Below, piece after piece: positions 21,957 through 34,385 of a stretch of 64,000 nucleotides of DNA (within the stretch, counting starts at the first letter, position 1; the number at the start of each line of letters is the position of its first letter). This stretch comes from Carallia brachiata. Lineage: Eukaryota; Streptophyta; Magnoliopsida; Malpighiales; Rhizophoraceae. Where the stretch lies: contig JADCRB010000075.1 of NCBI GenBank assembly GCA_021464245.1, positions 744,001-808,000 of the forward strand. The letters run 5' to 3'. Below the pieces are notes generated by a model. That model was not told where the DNA came from and ran no database searches. It was given only the letters and a program-made list of their open reading frames with translations. Position numbers and translations under genes: made by a program.

Positions 21957-24900
21957 TCAAATGTAAAACCCACTCTGAATCTTAGATGGTATGTACTCCT
22001 CTGACAAGAAGGAAAGCGAGTGTACGGACAATGCTTCAATTTCAAATTTTACTCCTCTTTGCAGCATTAGCTCGACCTCCGACCTTTCATTGAATGAATA
22101 AACACTTGCTTATCAAATATATCCACCAAAATGTTTGCTTTTGGGAAAAAAGAAAGTAACAAGTTTTAAAGGGATTGAAAGGGAGGAAGTGATAGAACGC
22201 TACCTCCACTCTGGCACTTCTCTTTGCAGGTAACATCGAAGTAACATGGTTTCGGTTCTCCTCTTATCTGAGAAGAAATCTAGGAAACTTAATCTGGAAA
22301 AAGGGTAAAAGAACGAAAATTTTCCTCCAACCGAGAAAAATAACAGCGTAATTTGATTAAAAAAAACAAATTAACTCTCACCTTCTGTTGTCAAAGGAAG
22401 CAGACACTGTTGGAGAATACTGTACTTCTCAGAGTCAGATGGAAAAGCTCCAAGCCATCGTATCTCCGGCAGACGCAGGAATTTTGCATCGAATGCCATT
22501 TGCTTGCAACATGGAATTTCGTGTGTGGATGGAAAACAAACAAATGGAGAAGAAACTTAAATAACCAAGTTGGGGTAGTGACTGGTGAAGGAAAAAGGCC
22601 TATGCAATTTCAACAACGAGTGTACCACCACTAGGCTGGCTTCAGTAGATAAATAAAATAAAAAACACATATTTTTCACTTAAAGAAGCCTAACCATAGA
22701 ACCAAATCGGTAGGTGGTCAGGATGTCGAATCCATATGGATCGCAATCAACCAAGCAATAGACAGGCAGAAGTAGGCTCTCAATCAGAAGTCTCAGAAAC
22801 CTAAAAGTTTAAGATGTGCATAATATCACAGAACAAATATCAGCAAGGCCCAAAGGCGTCAGTTAAAATTTGTACTCCTGACATAATTCAATCCCTTCTT
22901 CCTTTCAAACATGAAAGAATCACTACCTTCTCGTGGGGACACCAGGATAACCCCTTCCCTGAAAAATATAAATTTAGACTACTTTTGCACATAGCATTAA
23001 CAAGATAGAACGTACTGAAGTTTCAGCTAGCAGTGCTAACCGTGATGACAATACAGCGATTGGCATCGCAGAATTGGTCGTTGCCAAACGCTGGAACACT
23101 GCAACTTAAAATTTAATAATAGAATGGAGCCAAATACAAGAAGTTACAAGCATTCTAAATGAAAACCTTCACCTGATTCCTTCTCCACAACAAGTATGTA
23201 ATTCGCAACACTAACGATATCTAGGTGCAAGAACAAGGTGAAATTAGCATCGAAATAATTCCATAAAGTATTCCATTTATCAAGCACAGAATCTACTAGG
23301 TTAACAGTCCCATTTACTAGTTTGGAAAAATAATTGTCAGCGTTTCTTGTACATGACTAATTATTACTTAGCAGTCATTTCACCTTTAACTTCCTCAATG
23401 CATACAGGGATGGGATAGGCCTGCATAGAAGTCTGATCCATAGTCATATTTTGGAAGGCACCATAGAATAATCTGTCTATGAATTCAATCTCTTACAGTG
23501 CTAGGACGATTTATGCAGTCAAATTTCCTTCCAGCTTCAAAGAATCGTAACCAACCCATCACCAACCTATACCACAAGGATAAAGGGATCCATAACAACT
23601 AGAACAATCTATGTCAACCTGAAAGATAACAATGCAAAAATTTGTTCCAACATCCAGTTTCACATGTAGTTACTTTCTCTATTTCACAAAGTTACAAATC
23701 CAAAGTAACTTAACAATTATCCCTTATTCCCATCATTAAAGAATCTGAGCAATTGAATCTGTATCAATCTCTTTTCTCATATTTGTTTATGTTCTGTTCA
23801 TGCTTTCTATTTTTCATAGTCAGAAACTAGCAGATTAGCTCCAAAAACTACATTCCCCTAGTATCATTGGTTTGATAACCATAGAATACTTCTTTCCAAC
23901 AAACAGATGGTTGTTGCTAAAGTTTGAACTGATGCCCCAAGAAAAAATTAATTATGTTAACATTCAGTCACTTTTGCTGAGTTTAAGGGCTCCATCAATA
24001 GTAAACAAATGAACTGCTTTCACCAATCAAACGCATACAGATCACTTGCAGAAAATGCTTGAGGTATAAGTTAGGCAACAATAAGTAAACTTTTCTTCAC
24101 ATCTTCCAAGAGTAGAAATGTAGAATGCAATCATAAGTACCCACCCATTTCCAACCGAGACCTGCAAAAAGGAGCCGACAGAAATTAAATTTCCTAGGAA
24201 CAGTAATTTGCACGAAGAATGTAGAGCAACTTAGGGTGGCAATTGATGACGAGGGGATGGCTGTTGTTTATGTTTGGTGAACCGTATTTGACCTTTGGCA
24301 TCACAAAGACCATACTTGAGCACAATATAACCAGATCTACAAAATCTGAACTAATCACCTTGAACAAATGTGAAAAGTCGGTTTGCACTCTTTAATAGCA
24401 TTGCCATGTGATTTTGCGTGATGTGGTTAAGTGTGCAGGAACTAAATCTAGTTAATTAAAACAGAAGTAGGCTATTGCATTTACTGGCGTCATTAAATAA
24501 TCTCCCCTTACATGGGAAAGAACAACCTGCCCTATTTAAGACTGCAGTTGCTATCTATTTCACACTATCCATTAACAAGAGAACTACAAAGGTTGAAACT
24601 AATAAAAGAACTAACCACATTTAGATTGTGACGACTGCACTGCAGAAGGATGCATATGTCATTGATTGCCCTGTCTACAACCGACTGCTCTGCATTATGA
24701 ATCAAAAAAGGAAAATTTTACGGTGCAAAAATAAGAATATCCATATAAAGCCTTATCTTCACACTATGAAACAAGAATGTCCAAGTAGAAATACGGACAG
24801 ACCATGCCACTCAGTAGATCACATGCTGTAAATCCCAAATATAACATTTTAGCGTGCTTACATTTTAAAGTTTTCAAGGGTAAAATTCAATCATAAAGAG

Positions 24901-26128
24901 GTTTGGATTAAGCAGGCACCATCCCAATTGAAGCGAGTCATTTTAACTTGTCACAGCATATCATACAACAAAAAACATAATTATCATTTTGAAAGTTCAG
25001 AGCATTAGTTTACCTAAAAATACAGATGGGTGCATGTAATATATGTCTCTCTTGGACCCATGTCTGTTCTCTTGCAGAAGCCGCTGAACAATTAGTAGCA
25101 CTCTCAGCAAGACATCTATAACAAAACAACATCCAACAAAAGTCTCAGTTACATCACAAAGACAACTTCCTACACTTGCTTTGATTCAATAGTGCCTACC
25201 TATCTACGCACATGGCATTCTCTTGCAAGCGTGATAATTTCTTGCCCTGTCGGCAGATCATAGCTACAGGTGCTGCACAAAGCAATATTTTCCACATGCG
25301 ATACCAATCAGCCATGCTATGTGAACAAATGACATCAGATAACCACTTGATTGAAACTTTAGCCTTTCCATAAGTACCAACTTTTTTAGATACCATCTGT
25401 CTTATTAGTGTTCAATGCATAATATGAGAAGGTCTTTGCCAACAACTAATCAGCATCAACATCAGACACAAAAACTTGTTCCATTTTGTTCGAGATTCCC
25501 TCACATTTGTTTCTCACCATTCAAACACAAAAAGTAGAGTTTTCTTGCACAGACACACACACGAGCAAGATTTCAAACAAATAACAACATCATGATACTA
25601 ATCTCATCCTAAACTTCCATAACCAAACTGCCTAATGCTCTCATTTCGATCTTCAAAATTAAAATTCCATTCCATTTTGGCTTTTTTCTAATGCATATTT
25701 TTCACAGGTATCCAAACATAATTTGATTTAATTACCAAATAAGCTGAACAAAAAAAAAAAAAGCAGCAAAATACAAATCTGGAGGATTCCTTACAAGTTC
25801 ACCTTGAAACTAAAACAACTTCGGAAAAAGAGAGAGAGAGAGAGAGAGAGAGTAAGCAACCAGTTGGCGTCGGGATCGTGCAATAGTTTCTGAATTTGTG
25901 TAGGGAGATCGCCGGAGAGCGTCCCTCGCTTAGATCCTCAACCAAAGATCTGGTGAGTTCTGCGACCATAACAAAAAAAATTATAAAAAAAAAAAAAAAT
26001 CTTAGAGATTATCAGCCGAAGAAGTGCGGCGAAATTTGGAAATTAATTTCGGAGAACGAGCAAATATAACCTCTGATTTTTCCGAGCAAGTTTCCCGGCG
26101 ATTTCGAGCTCCGCCGTTTTCCCTCCAT
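21957..26128 (-). CDS. SPO11-1: SPO11-1 meiotic recombination protein, copy 2 (all splice sites kept; three 1-bp deletions)
   Basis: The exons, minus strand, are 26071-26128, 25861-25959, 25200-25272, 25014-25115, 24616-24689, 24145-24161, 23497-23566, 23384-23420, 23173-23220, 23041-23098, 22927-22958, 22695-22800, 22382-22502, 22204-22267 and 21957-22083. Start MEGKRRSS, catalytic Tyr in DIYYMHP, Toprim VVEKE and DCDPYG, and C-terminus FLSEEYIPSKI are all present, and every intron is GT-AG. Compared with copy 1 and the family phase, exons 2, 3 and 10 are each one base short (99 not 100, 73 not 74, 58 not 59 nt), giving frameshifts at NYCTDP, HVRRI and QRLA. Read literally it is non-functional. 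Because all lesions are single-base losses and comparable ones occur in other genes nearby, consensus error is a real alternative, and this would then be the active gene. One notable substitution is YPG for YPD in exon 11. Confidence 0.85.
25831..25852. repeat. (GA)n microsatellite in intron 2 of SPO11-1 copy 2
   Basis: GA tract equivalent to the one in copy 1 but several units longer. Confidence 0.85.
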
Positions 26129-28300
26129 AACTTTGATTTCTCTCTTTTTTTGGAAAAATCAATCTTTTTTCCTTTCTTTTCAAAAAAGCTTCGGTTGTTT
26201 ATAGATGGATAGAGACGGACGGGCCTTGATATTGGGCAGGCCAGACCTCAGAGCGGAATACTCCGACCCATTGAGAGTCGGTTCAAAGCTACCGTTAGGT
26301 ACTCCGGCCCTCTCCAACGCCTGACGTTGGGAATGAGTTTTCCATTTTTTCTTTTTTCTTTTTTCTTGTTTTTTGTTTTTAGGATTTCAGAGTTTTTAAC
26401 CCGTAATCTCTCTAATGAGTCACGTGTCGATTTCTTCGCTCACCCGAATTAGATAAATGATTCAATCTACCACCCAAAGCAATAAATAATAGTTTGTTTG
26501 GATGATTCGTTAATTTGATTCAAATTTGAATTCCTACCTCGTTTTGCTCGTACTATTAAATAATGAGAAATTTAATAGAGCTAGTTAAAGGTTTCGCAAG
26601 AAAATTAATAAATTTCTAACTCGTTAAGACGTAGAAAAAATTGACTCAAGTTTAATAATATTTAAATAATAAATTCACCTTATAAAAATGATTAAATAAT
26701 GATGATAACGCATAATCTGTAACCTCTATTTATAGCTACAATGAATATACTTATAATATACCTTTTTTTTAAGTATTAAAAACAAATGAAAATTCAATCT
26801 TAATTGACAAGTATGTCCGAGTTAATTCAAGCAAGTGAGCATGCGTGGTTTGAAAATTAAACCTTTCACAAATTTACTTTACATTTTATATTAGTCTTTT
26901 TTTTCTTTTTTACTGAAAATAGTCTAATTTTATTATATATAAAATGATCACTGATCTATAAATTATTTTAGGTGATCGAAGCCTTTCCTCACCAACTCAT
27001 TAACATAATGAAAACATTCTTATCTACCCTTTAAAGTAATTAGGGGTCATAACTATTTTGAGAGAAAAATTACATACAAATAATTTGATAACAATTGAGC
27101 TGGTTGAAAGTAGCTTCTAACTAAGAGATATGAAATTTCAACTTCGTATTCTTCTTTTATTATCTTTTTTTTTATAACTATTAGACTACCAATTTCAAAA
27201 GAAAAAAAAAAAAACCCATGTACATTGTCAGACTAACTTAAATGGATAATAATATTGATTGAGTGAAAAAGACGCAGGAGTCGACCTAGAAGTCATTCTA
27301 AGTGCGTAAATGTCAATAGGGTTTTTTTTATATATTAAAACAAGTTATGGCCAAAAATTCAGAGAGAATTTTGAAATTTCTCTATAAATTACCTAAATAC
27401 AAATATAATTATTCTTAAATTGTATATTTCTTGTTTGTCTACTGTATAAGGGTTGATTTTTTTTATGGCACATTTACAAGGTCTATTTTATTTATAATTT
27501 TACTATCATAAGCTAATCGATTAGTCATGATTTTTCACGTTATAAGATCTATTGAATGGTAATTTTCCTAACATATGCTGCTCAATTAATCACCCAAAAC
27601 TGTTCTCCTTAAAAGAATGTTACATGCATGCTTACCCCATGAACAACACATACTTTGGTGCCAAACACTCCCTAAGGCCTGAAAAATTTATTACACATAG
27701 ACAAAGGCATTCAGGTAAATTTGATGTATTACAAATTCAAATTTATATTGTTTATTATAGTACTCTGTTAGCGTGTTCGTCTTTACTAGTGTGAATAAAT
27801 TAAAAAATTAAAAAATAAATTAAATTTAATAATGATATCTGTAAATCTAAGAAATACTTAAATAATATTTTTTATTATACACCATGATATATGAACCAAC
27901 CACTCAAAGAAGAAGTTAGGTAAAAAAAATGTCGTATTTTCACACACATAATTTTAGTTCGAATTTTTCCTCCCACGCTCTTTTTGATAAATTAGTTACT
28001 TGTTAACTTCAGCCGAGCAATTATCAAAGTGCAGCATTAATTTATAAATTCGATTAAAAAAAGCATTAAATTCTAAATTTAATGATTGTTGTGGTAATCT
28101 GCGGTCCGTCGGTGATGAACAACAACTTGACGGACCTAACCATATCATACCGTTAGAAAATTAATATAATAAACAACTATTGTGATCGGAGCATTCGTTT
28201 TCAAGTTTGCATTTCACATCCGATCGGCTAATCCAGAAAACGCAAGAAGCGACGACACATTGCATTTTTATTTCACTTTCAGAAATACTTATGTTTTAAG
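26129..28300. other. SPO11-1 copy 2 upstream / TPK1 upstream, no gene recognised
   Basis: AT-rich intergenic sequence shared with copy 1 up to about 28205. The block about 27450-27720 is the second copy of the conserved patch containing FGAKHSLRPEKF. From 28205 onward the sequence is unique and leads into the TPK1 5' region. Confidence 0.6.
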
Positions 28301-28379
28301 CTGACAAATTTCAGGCAACAAAAGGACAAGAAGATCTGCACCGGCGAAACTGCCACTGACACTCTGATCTTCCACTATA

Positions 28380-31300
28380 CTCTCAAGACTGAAATCGAAA
28401 ACAGCACGGTTGCGGATCCCGAATTTTTTTGTCCGAAATTTTGTCCGAATTGACATTGAAAAGGGCTTGAAATTGGTCTCAGTTATCGTCTCTCTATCTC
28501 TCTCTCTCTCTCTCTCTCTTCTGGTAATCTCTCTCTCGCTTTATTTTCTGGGACCTTCTTCTTGTAAGTCCAGCAAGCTGTACTGGCCAACTGGGGCTTG
28601 CATGTGAAGGTTCCAAAACGTGGATTTAATGGGGTTTTTTAGCTCTTTCCTTTTTTTAACCTTTTAATGGGGTTTTTTGACCTTTTATTGTCATCGAATT
28701 GCATTTATAGTCATGAAGTTTGTATCTTTTCCTTGTCAACTTTGGCCTTTTTTTGTTTGCGTTCTGCGTAATTCACTTTTCCCAGTTTCTGGGTTTATTG
28801 GATTAGTGTTGTTAATGGAGTTTGAGTATCTCGATGGACTTAATCATGCTGGAAATTTTGATGGAAACCCAAATTTATGCAATTAGCGAGCGATTTAATA
28901 ACTTCCCATCAACAGTTGTGATTGCATTTTCAACTGTTGTTGTTAAGTACCATTTGAGGAGAATTTGCATGCGTTAATGACTTCCTTTATTGGGATTTGG
29001 ATTTGCATACGAAACTTCCTACTCACATGTAAGCAATAGTTGATTGATTTTTAACATTTTAGCCTAAAACAGAAGACAAGGAAAGCTTTACGACATGGGT
29101 AGTTTGTGTTAGGGAGTATGGTGGGGAAATTGCTAAGAAATTTCCCCAACTTGAAAGACAGCACTTTAAATACAATTGCAGACCAGCTCTTCCACTAGCA
29201 ACTTGCTCTAATTTTCTCTGAAACATTGCCTTTTAAAATTCAAGCCTTTCTCAGCAAGGTGGAGGGAATATTTTGACTTGCTTGGGAGCTTTCTACTCTG
29301 AACACCTGATCTTTCAGAAACCCATTTCAGTTGTACAAGTCCTATGACTCTGATTTCTGTTTGCACCTCCAATTTTATTAGTTTATGTTCATTACATTCA
29401 TATTTTTTCAGTCGAATGTTCTACATGCTTTAGCTGCATTTGACTATATCATTTGCCTTTCTTACTCATCATGCTTTTATGAGTTCTCTTGTATATCTCT
29501 AGATGCTAGAGCAACTCTAAATCAGCTCATGGACCTTTCTTGCTTGTCCCATCCTTTTATTTTAACAATTTAGAAAAATATGTTGTGCAGATACAAGTAC
29601 CTTTATTTCTGTAAGATCGTCTCCTGTGTAACAGGTTGCTGATAGTAGGTGGCAGAAGACTCTTCACATGTCTTGAACCTAAGGTGTTAGATAATAAGAA
29701 AACTATAATTAACAGTGAACTGAAATTGCTTCATTTGAATGCAGATAAGTTACATCACAAGTCTGTATTCTGTATTGTGTTTTTCAAACATACTAGAGAA
29801 CTCGTTAATAATGGTTCTTATGTTTCTTCCATTTCTCATTGAGTTGTATGTAGTCTTCACTTGCTCCTCCATTGTCTCATCATTTTATTTCCACCTCTGC
29901 ATCAATGTGTTGTGTTACAATTTTTTCTACTCAAAGGAAAGAACAACTCATTATTGATTGAATTGCAAGACCCTCATAGCCAAGAGTGCCCCCTAAATGA
30001 AGTATGCTGCACCTCTATGTGACCAACCATGATTGTTGTAACCACATTTGTACTTTGCGGGTTAAATGTTGGCAGAAATTGATTTTCTCTTTGACTATTT
30101 GAGTGAATCTCATTGTGTTGATGAAACATGAAAAATACTTTGTAGGCCTTCTAGACCAGTCCACTACACTACCACAATGGCTTTTGATGGTGCAAAGCAG
30201 CCCTTACTTTCAGGACAAGTAGATTTCACCGATAAGGCTTGTGCGACCAACAGAAGAAGATTTCGTCGTGTTAGAAGTGCTCCTCTAGCAGAGTTTGTTC
30301 CCAAAGATATTGTGAATGATGGTGCACTCAAACATCCTGAAGCAATCTTCGGACGGCTTCACTCAAGTCTTCGAAAGGTAGCCGTACTCTTGGCTGTCTA
30401 TTTAGGAGTTGGAACATTATGCTTTCTCCTTGTCGAGGATGATATTAAGGGGAAGAAGACAAACGTTATCCTTGATTCCCTGTACTTCACTGTTGTTACA
30501 ATGACCACTGTAGGATATGGGGACCTAGTGCCTGATAGCACACTTGCAAAGTTACTGGCCTGTATCTTTGTCTTCGCTGGGATGGCCCTTGTTGCATTTG
30601 TGTTGTGCAAAGCTGCAGATTACTTGGTAGAGAAGCAGGAAACATTGCTGGTTAAGGCCCTAGACATGCACCAAAAAATGGGTCCATCTGAAACACTAAA
30701 GGATCTTGAAACCAACAGAGTGAGATACAAGTGCCTCCTGGTCTTGGGCATTATTTTGGTGCTCATGGTGGTGGGAATCATCTTTCTAATGGCAGTTGAA
30801 GATTTGGATCCCATTGATGCAATCTATTGCGTCTGTTCAACTATCTCAACCTTGGGTTATGGAGATAAGAGCTTCTCAACTGGATTTGGACGTATGTTTG
30901 CCATTTTCTTTATAACGATTTCTACCCTTGGGCTAACTCAATTATTTATGTACACTGCTGATCTGTTCACTGAAACAAGACGAAGAGCCTTAGTCAAATG
31001 GGTTCTAACTAAAAAGATGACCCCTGTAGACTTAGAAGCTGCTGATATTGATGATAACGGAGTTCTTGGGTAAGTTGCATAATTTTAAGCTCATAATTCA
31101 TACTGGTGCGTTCTTTCAAATTGTTGCAAAAGTTCAGCAATTTCCTTCATGCGTGTTGCCATTTTCGCGATGCATAAGTGGGTGAGCTGCACATTGTCTG
31201 AGTGTCTTCTTTTCTTTTTTATAGGCTTGCAGAGTTCATTATCTACAAGCTTAAAGAGATGGGAAAGATCAGCCAAGAAGATGTCTCACCAATTATGGAG

Positions 31301-31387
31301 GAGTTTGAGAATCTTGATGTTGATCAGTCCGGAACCTTGTCGGTGTCCGACCTAGCACTTGCTCAAACAACCGAAACAAAGAGGTGA
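28380..31387 (+). CDS. TPK1: Two-pore K+ channel, TPK1/KCO1 type (coding exons 30177-31069 and 31225-31387)
   Basis: TPK1 is a Ca2+-regulated, voltage-independent K+ channel of the vacuolar membrane. The 351-aa protein is intact. It has an N-terminal RVRSAP (residues 31-36), the expected 14-3-3 binding site; helix 1 at about 67-86; pore filter 1 TVGYGD (111-116); helix 2 at about 124-146; helix 3 at about 185-207; filter 2 TLGYGD (225-230); helix 4 at about 238-260; and two C-terminal EF hands (DIDDNGVLGLAEF from 290, DVDQSGTLSVSD from 329). The single coding intron, 31070-31224, is GT-AG and interrupts EF hand 1. A 5'-UTR intron probably runs from about 28522 to 30144 (TTGTAG acceptor), 33 bp before the ATG. 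A 54-bp tandem duplication spans the stop codon and 3'-UTR. Family length is about 360 aa. Confidence 0.95.
28487..28520. repeat. (TC)n tract in the TPK1 5' region
   Basis: A pyrimidine dinucleotide run just before a likely 5'-UTR intron donor (CTGGTAATC, about 28522). CT-rich leaders are common in plant 5'-UTRs. Confidence 0.8.
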
Positions 31388-31480
31388 AGAGTTGAATAAG
31401 CAACCTGCTGGAAGTAATTAACGACCGAAACAAAGAGGTGAAGAGTTGAATAAACAACCTGCTGGAAGTAATTAACGACT
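31367..31480 (+). repeat. 54-bp tandem duplication over the TPK1 stop codon
   Basis: The segment starting CCGAAACAAAGAGGTGAAG at 31371 recurs at 31425 with one clear change (AATAAG versus AATAAA). The first copy contains the actual TGA; the second lies wholly in the 3'-UTR. Confidence 0.92.
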
Positions 31481-31489
31481 TGTATGTTT

Positions 31490-33006
31490 ATCTAATGTAA
31501 AACTGAGGTCTTTTTTAGATCCTAGCTCCTGTATCCAGTCTGGTATCTTTCCTATGTTTGTCAAGTTGGAACTGTACTCCTTGCAGATGGTGAAGTTCCT
31601 TAGCATATGAATAATCTGAATTCAATTGATAATAAACCGTGCAAAAAAGTTTTACATTTGGTTGTTAACACTAATATTATCCCAATCTATCTATTGGCAA
31701 TGAGAGTAAAAAAATTTGGACTACTTCCAGAAATTCTCAATGGCCTGGGGGGTTTGGAAATAGTTTTCAACCAGCAATAGGCACGCCTCAGTTAGAACCT
31801 CACTAGCTGCATCATTGCCATTGCCCCAAGCGCATTAGGTTCCATTTTATAGCTAACGCCTGTTTTGTGGGATTTAAGAACCAACAGTCCATTGAGGAAC
31901 TAAGAAAATAATTATTTATAATGTCATATTAAAATCAATTTGCTAGATAAATTTTGAATTTGCTTTATGGGGGCCAACCTTACAAGAGGCTAACCCTTCC
32001 AAAAATAGGCGTATGCCACTTTAGGTGGAGAACACACGGTATTCTTTAGTAAAAGGCGAAAGAATAGTTCGCTCTGTGTTCACCACATGGCTGCGTGCTT
32101 TGCAATGTTAGGCAAGAACACATTATACAATAGCTCCTCTCCATTGGCCAAACTCATATAAACGATATGGGATTGTTTCTAACCCACATTGTCTTTCTTT
32201 TTTGTTTCGAGCCCATGTTGTCTTTCTGATTTATGAATATGAACCTCCTCATTCGCGGACCCACAATGGAAAAGATAACATTTCCTTCGTTAATAAAAAA
32301 TTAATAAAAAAACCCTAGTGGTAGAGTTTACAGGCTTTGTTGAATTGGTAGTATTCCGCGAACTATGTGAAATTAATTTTCAATAAATTTTATCCCTATT
32401 TAAGATGTTAGGTCAAATCAAATTGATTGGAAGATAAGTATTATATGGTTATCTTTTAAAGATATTATATCAATTTATTAAAAAAAAATATTATATCATT
32501 ATTTTTTTTAAAAAATTAGTGTTTAATTTTTAAAGAGATTATGACCTTATTTTTAAGAGACTGCGTCATTATCTTTTAATAAATTATATTCTTATCTTTT
32601 TTTACAAAATGTATATAAAAGAGATGAGTCGAAAAGCTAAAATTACACCCCTGATAGTATGTCACAGAGGGACAGAGCAATCAACAGTAAAGAAAATACT
32701 CTTTTGTATTAAGCGAGAGAGAGAAAAAATTTTGTCATCTATTCTTTGTGTATTTTGTGTGAATTTTTATATTTTTTTATTTGTCTTGTCAATAAAATTT
32801 TATTCCATTTTCGTGTATTTTATGCGAATTTGTGCAATCATATTGAGAATTCATATTGCAAAAAATTAAAAAAAAAATCATATTCTGTAATTCTTTCTGG
32901 GACACTAATTTAACATCCTTCCTAGTTATCCGAGCCAACAAAAAAGGAATAAAATAAATTGGGTTTCAAAAATATTTATCCTACCAACAAAATATAAGTT
33001 TATAAC
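31490..33006. other. TPK1 3' flank and AT-rich intergenic DNA
   Basis: After the TPK1 3'-UTR I see no gene. A stretch about 32409-32910 starts TGTTAGGTC and ends AATTTAACA, with a TATAAAAGAG box near 32615, so it looks like a possible solo LTR (TGTTA/TAACA ends), but no flanking duplication is evident. Confidence 0.45.
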
Positions 33007-33376
33007 TGATGCAGTTGCAGTTGCTGATAGGAATTTCTTCTCTCGGAAGAAATTTCGAAAGTTTCGGTCCACGTAATATAAGATTTGTTATTCAGTTATT
33101 AGATTTTATTTTATTTAGGACGTGTTAACTACGTATTTATTTATCAGTTATTTTCATAATTATATGTTAGAAGTTATTTGTTTTCGTTTAAGATTTATGT
33201 GTTGAGCTCTATAAATAGAGTTTGAACCTTTATTATTTTCAGACTTATGTAATTGAATATTAATTACAACAAATTTTCTCTCGAATGGATTCTCGTTTTT
33301 TTCGGGTGGATTCCCGAGTGATTAGTTGTCGGGTGGATTGTTGACTTAGGTTGTTCTTCCTATTCGTCCTACATCA
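33007..33376 (+). repeat. 5' LTR of the gypsy element
   Basis: A TG...CA-bounded terminal repeat with CTATAAATAG as TATA box near 33211. It is paired with 38540-38908. Confidence 0.95.
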
Positions 33377-34385
33377 GTTTGGTATCAGAGCAAAACCTCG
33401 ATCCAAACCCGTTTCGATCCTAACTCACATACCGAATACGTTCCTAACACTTGTTTTCTATCGTCTCTAACCTTGAAAATCACAGAAAAGCATTCAAAAA
33501 AAATCATAAAAATCACAAAAACAACTTTTGATTTCTGTCTTGTCGCCGTTTCGCCGGACCACCGCCGACCCGCCCCGTTGCCGTACGCGCCGCCGCCGGC
33601 AACACCCGCAACCCACCTTCCCGAACCACAAACGCCCAATCTTTCCATCCCCGACAACCACGCGCCAGAAATCAGCCGAATCACCCTGTAACGACCGCCC
33701 GAAGTTGCTGAATAACCTTTGCACCACCGCCGTCTTTCCGCACCCACCGACAATCGCCGACCCTCGTACCTGGTCTGAAAGGGTTCCACATCGTCTGATC
33801 TTACCATCTCCGGCACTGTCAAGCCCAGTTCGACCATCCCCGACACCGTCCGGGAACTTCCCTCTCGCCCCACCATTGTCGACAGCCATCCGTCTGCATC
33901 CAAGCCTTGTTGACGCCGTCGGCGCTTCACCTAATCACCGCTGGACCTTCCACGGTGCTTCCCAGCCCTCGCCAAAGCTTGCTGACGTCGCCGGAGTCTG
34001 CTACCGCCCCTGCAGAACTTGTCTCTCTCGGCCAGCAATTGGACAGAAGGTTAAGTTACTGTTGTTGAGGTATTTTTCTTTTTTATTGAAAATTTGATTA
34101 ATTTTTAGGTCAGTTTAATATTTTAGTAAATTGTTTTAGGTTCTGACAAAAAAAAATATATCTACCTTCTATTTTATTACCCAATATTTATTGTTCCTTA
34201 TACTATCCACATTTTCACTACCTCTAACTTTACCATATTTTACTTTATTGCCCTTACCTTTGTTGTCCCGTGACATTATCATTCATTCACCATATTTTAT
34301 TTTGATTGTGTGCATCATAGTAGTTTATAATTTTTATTACCTTTTGCAATTAGTGTTGATCTCAGCATAATTCTTTTACAAAATA
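33377..34385 (+). other. Leader region of the gypsy element
   Basis: The region starts with the tRNA-Met primer site and continues as a non-coding leader. Its G/C-rich part (33540-34040) gives Pro/Arg-rich open frames on both strands without recognisable domains, which I take as composition effects. Confidence 0.7.

Larger units (their letters stand above)
21470..28205. repeat. Segmental duplication, copy 2 (no hAT)
   Basis: This block is co-linear with 7545-19515 in direct orientation. It carries the second SPO11-1 gene and its upstream region, and ends just before the TPK1 5' region. The place matching the hAT insertion is uninterrupted near 22575. Confidence 0.92.

Noticed and set aside
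33385..34097. Long open frames on both strands rich in Arg, Gly and Pro
   Set aside because: They lie in the G/C-rich leader of the gypsy element, occur on both strands at once and show no domain; composition effect.
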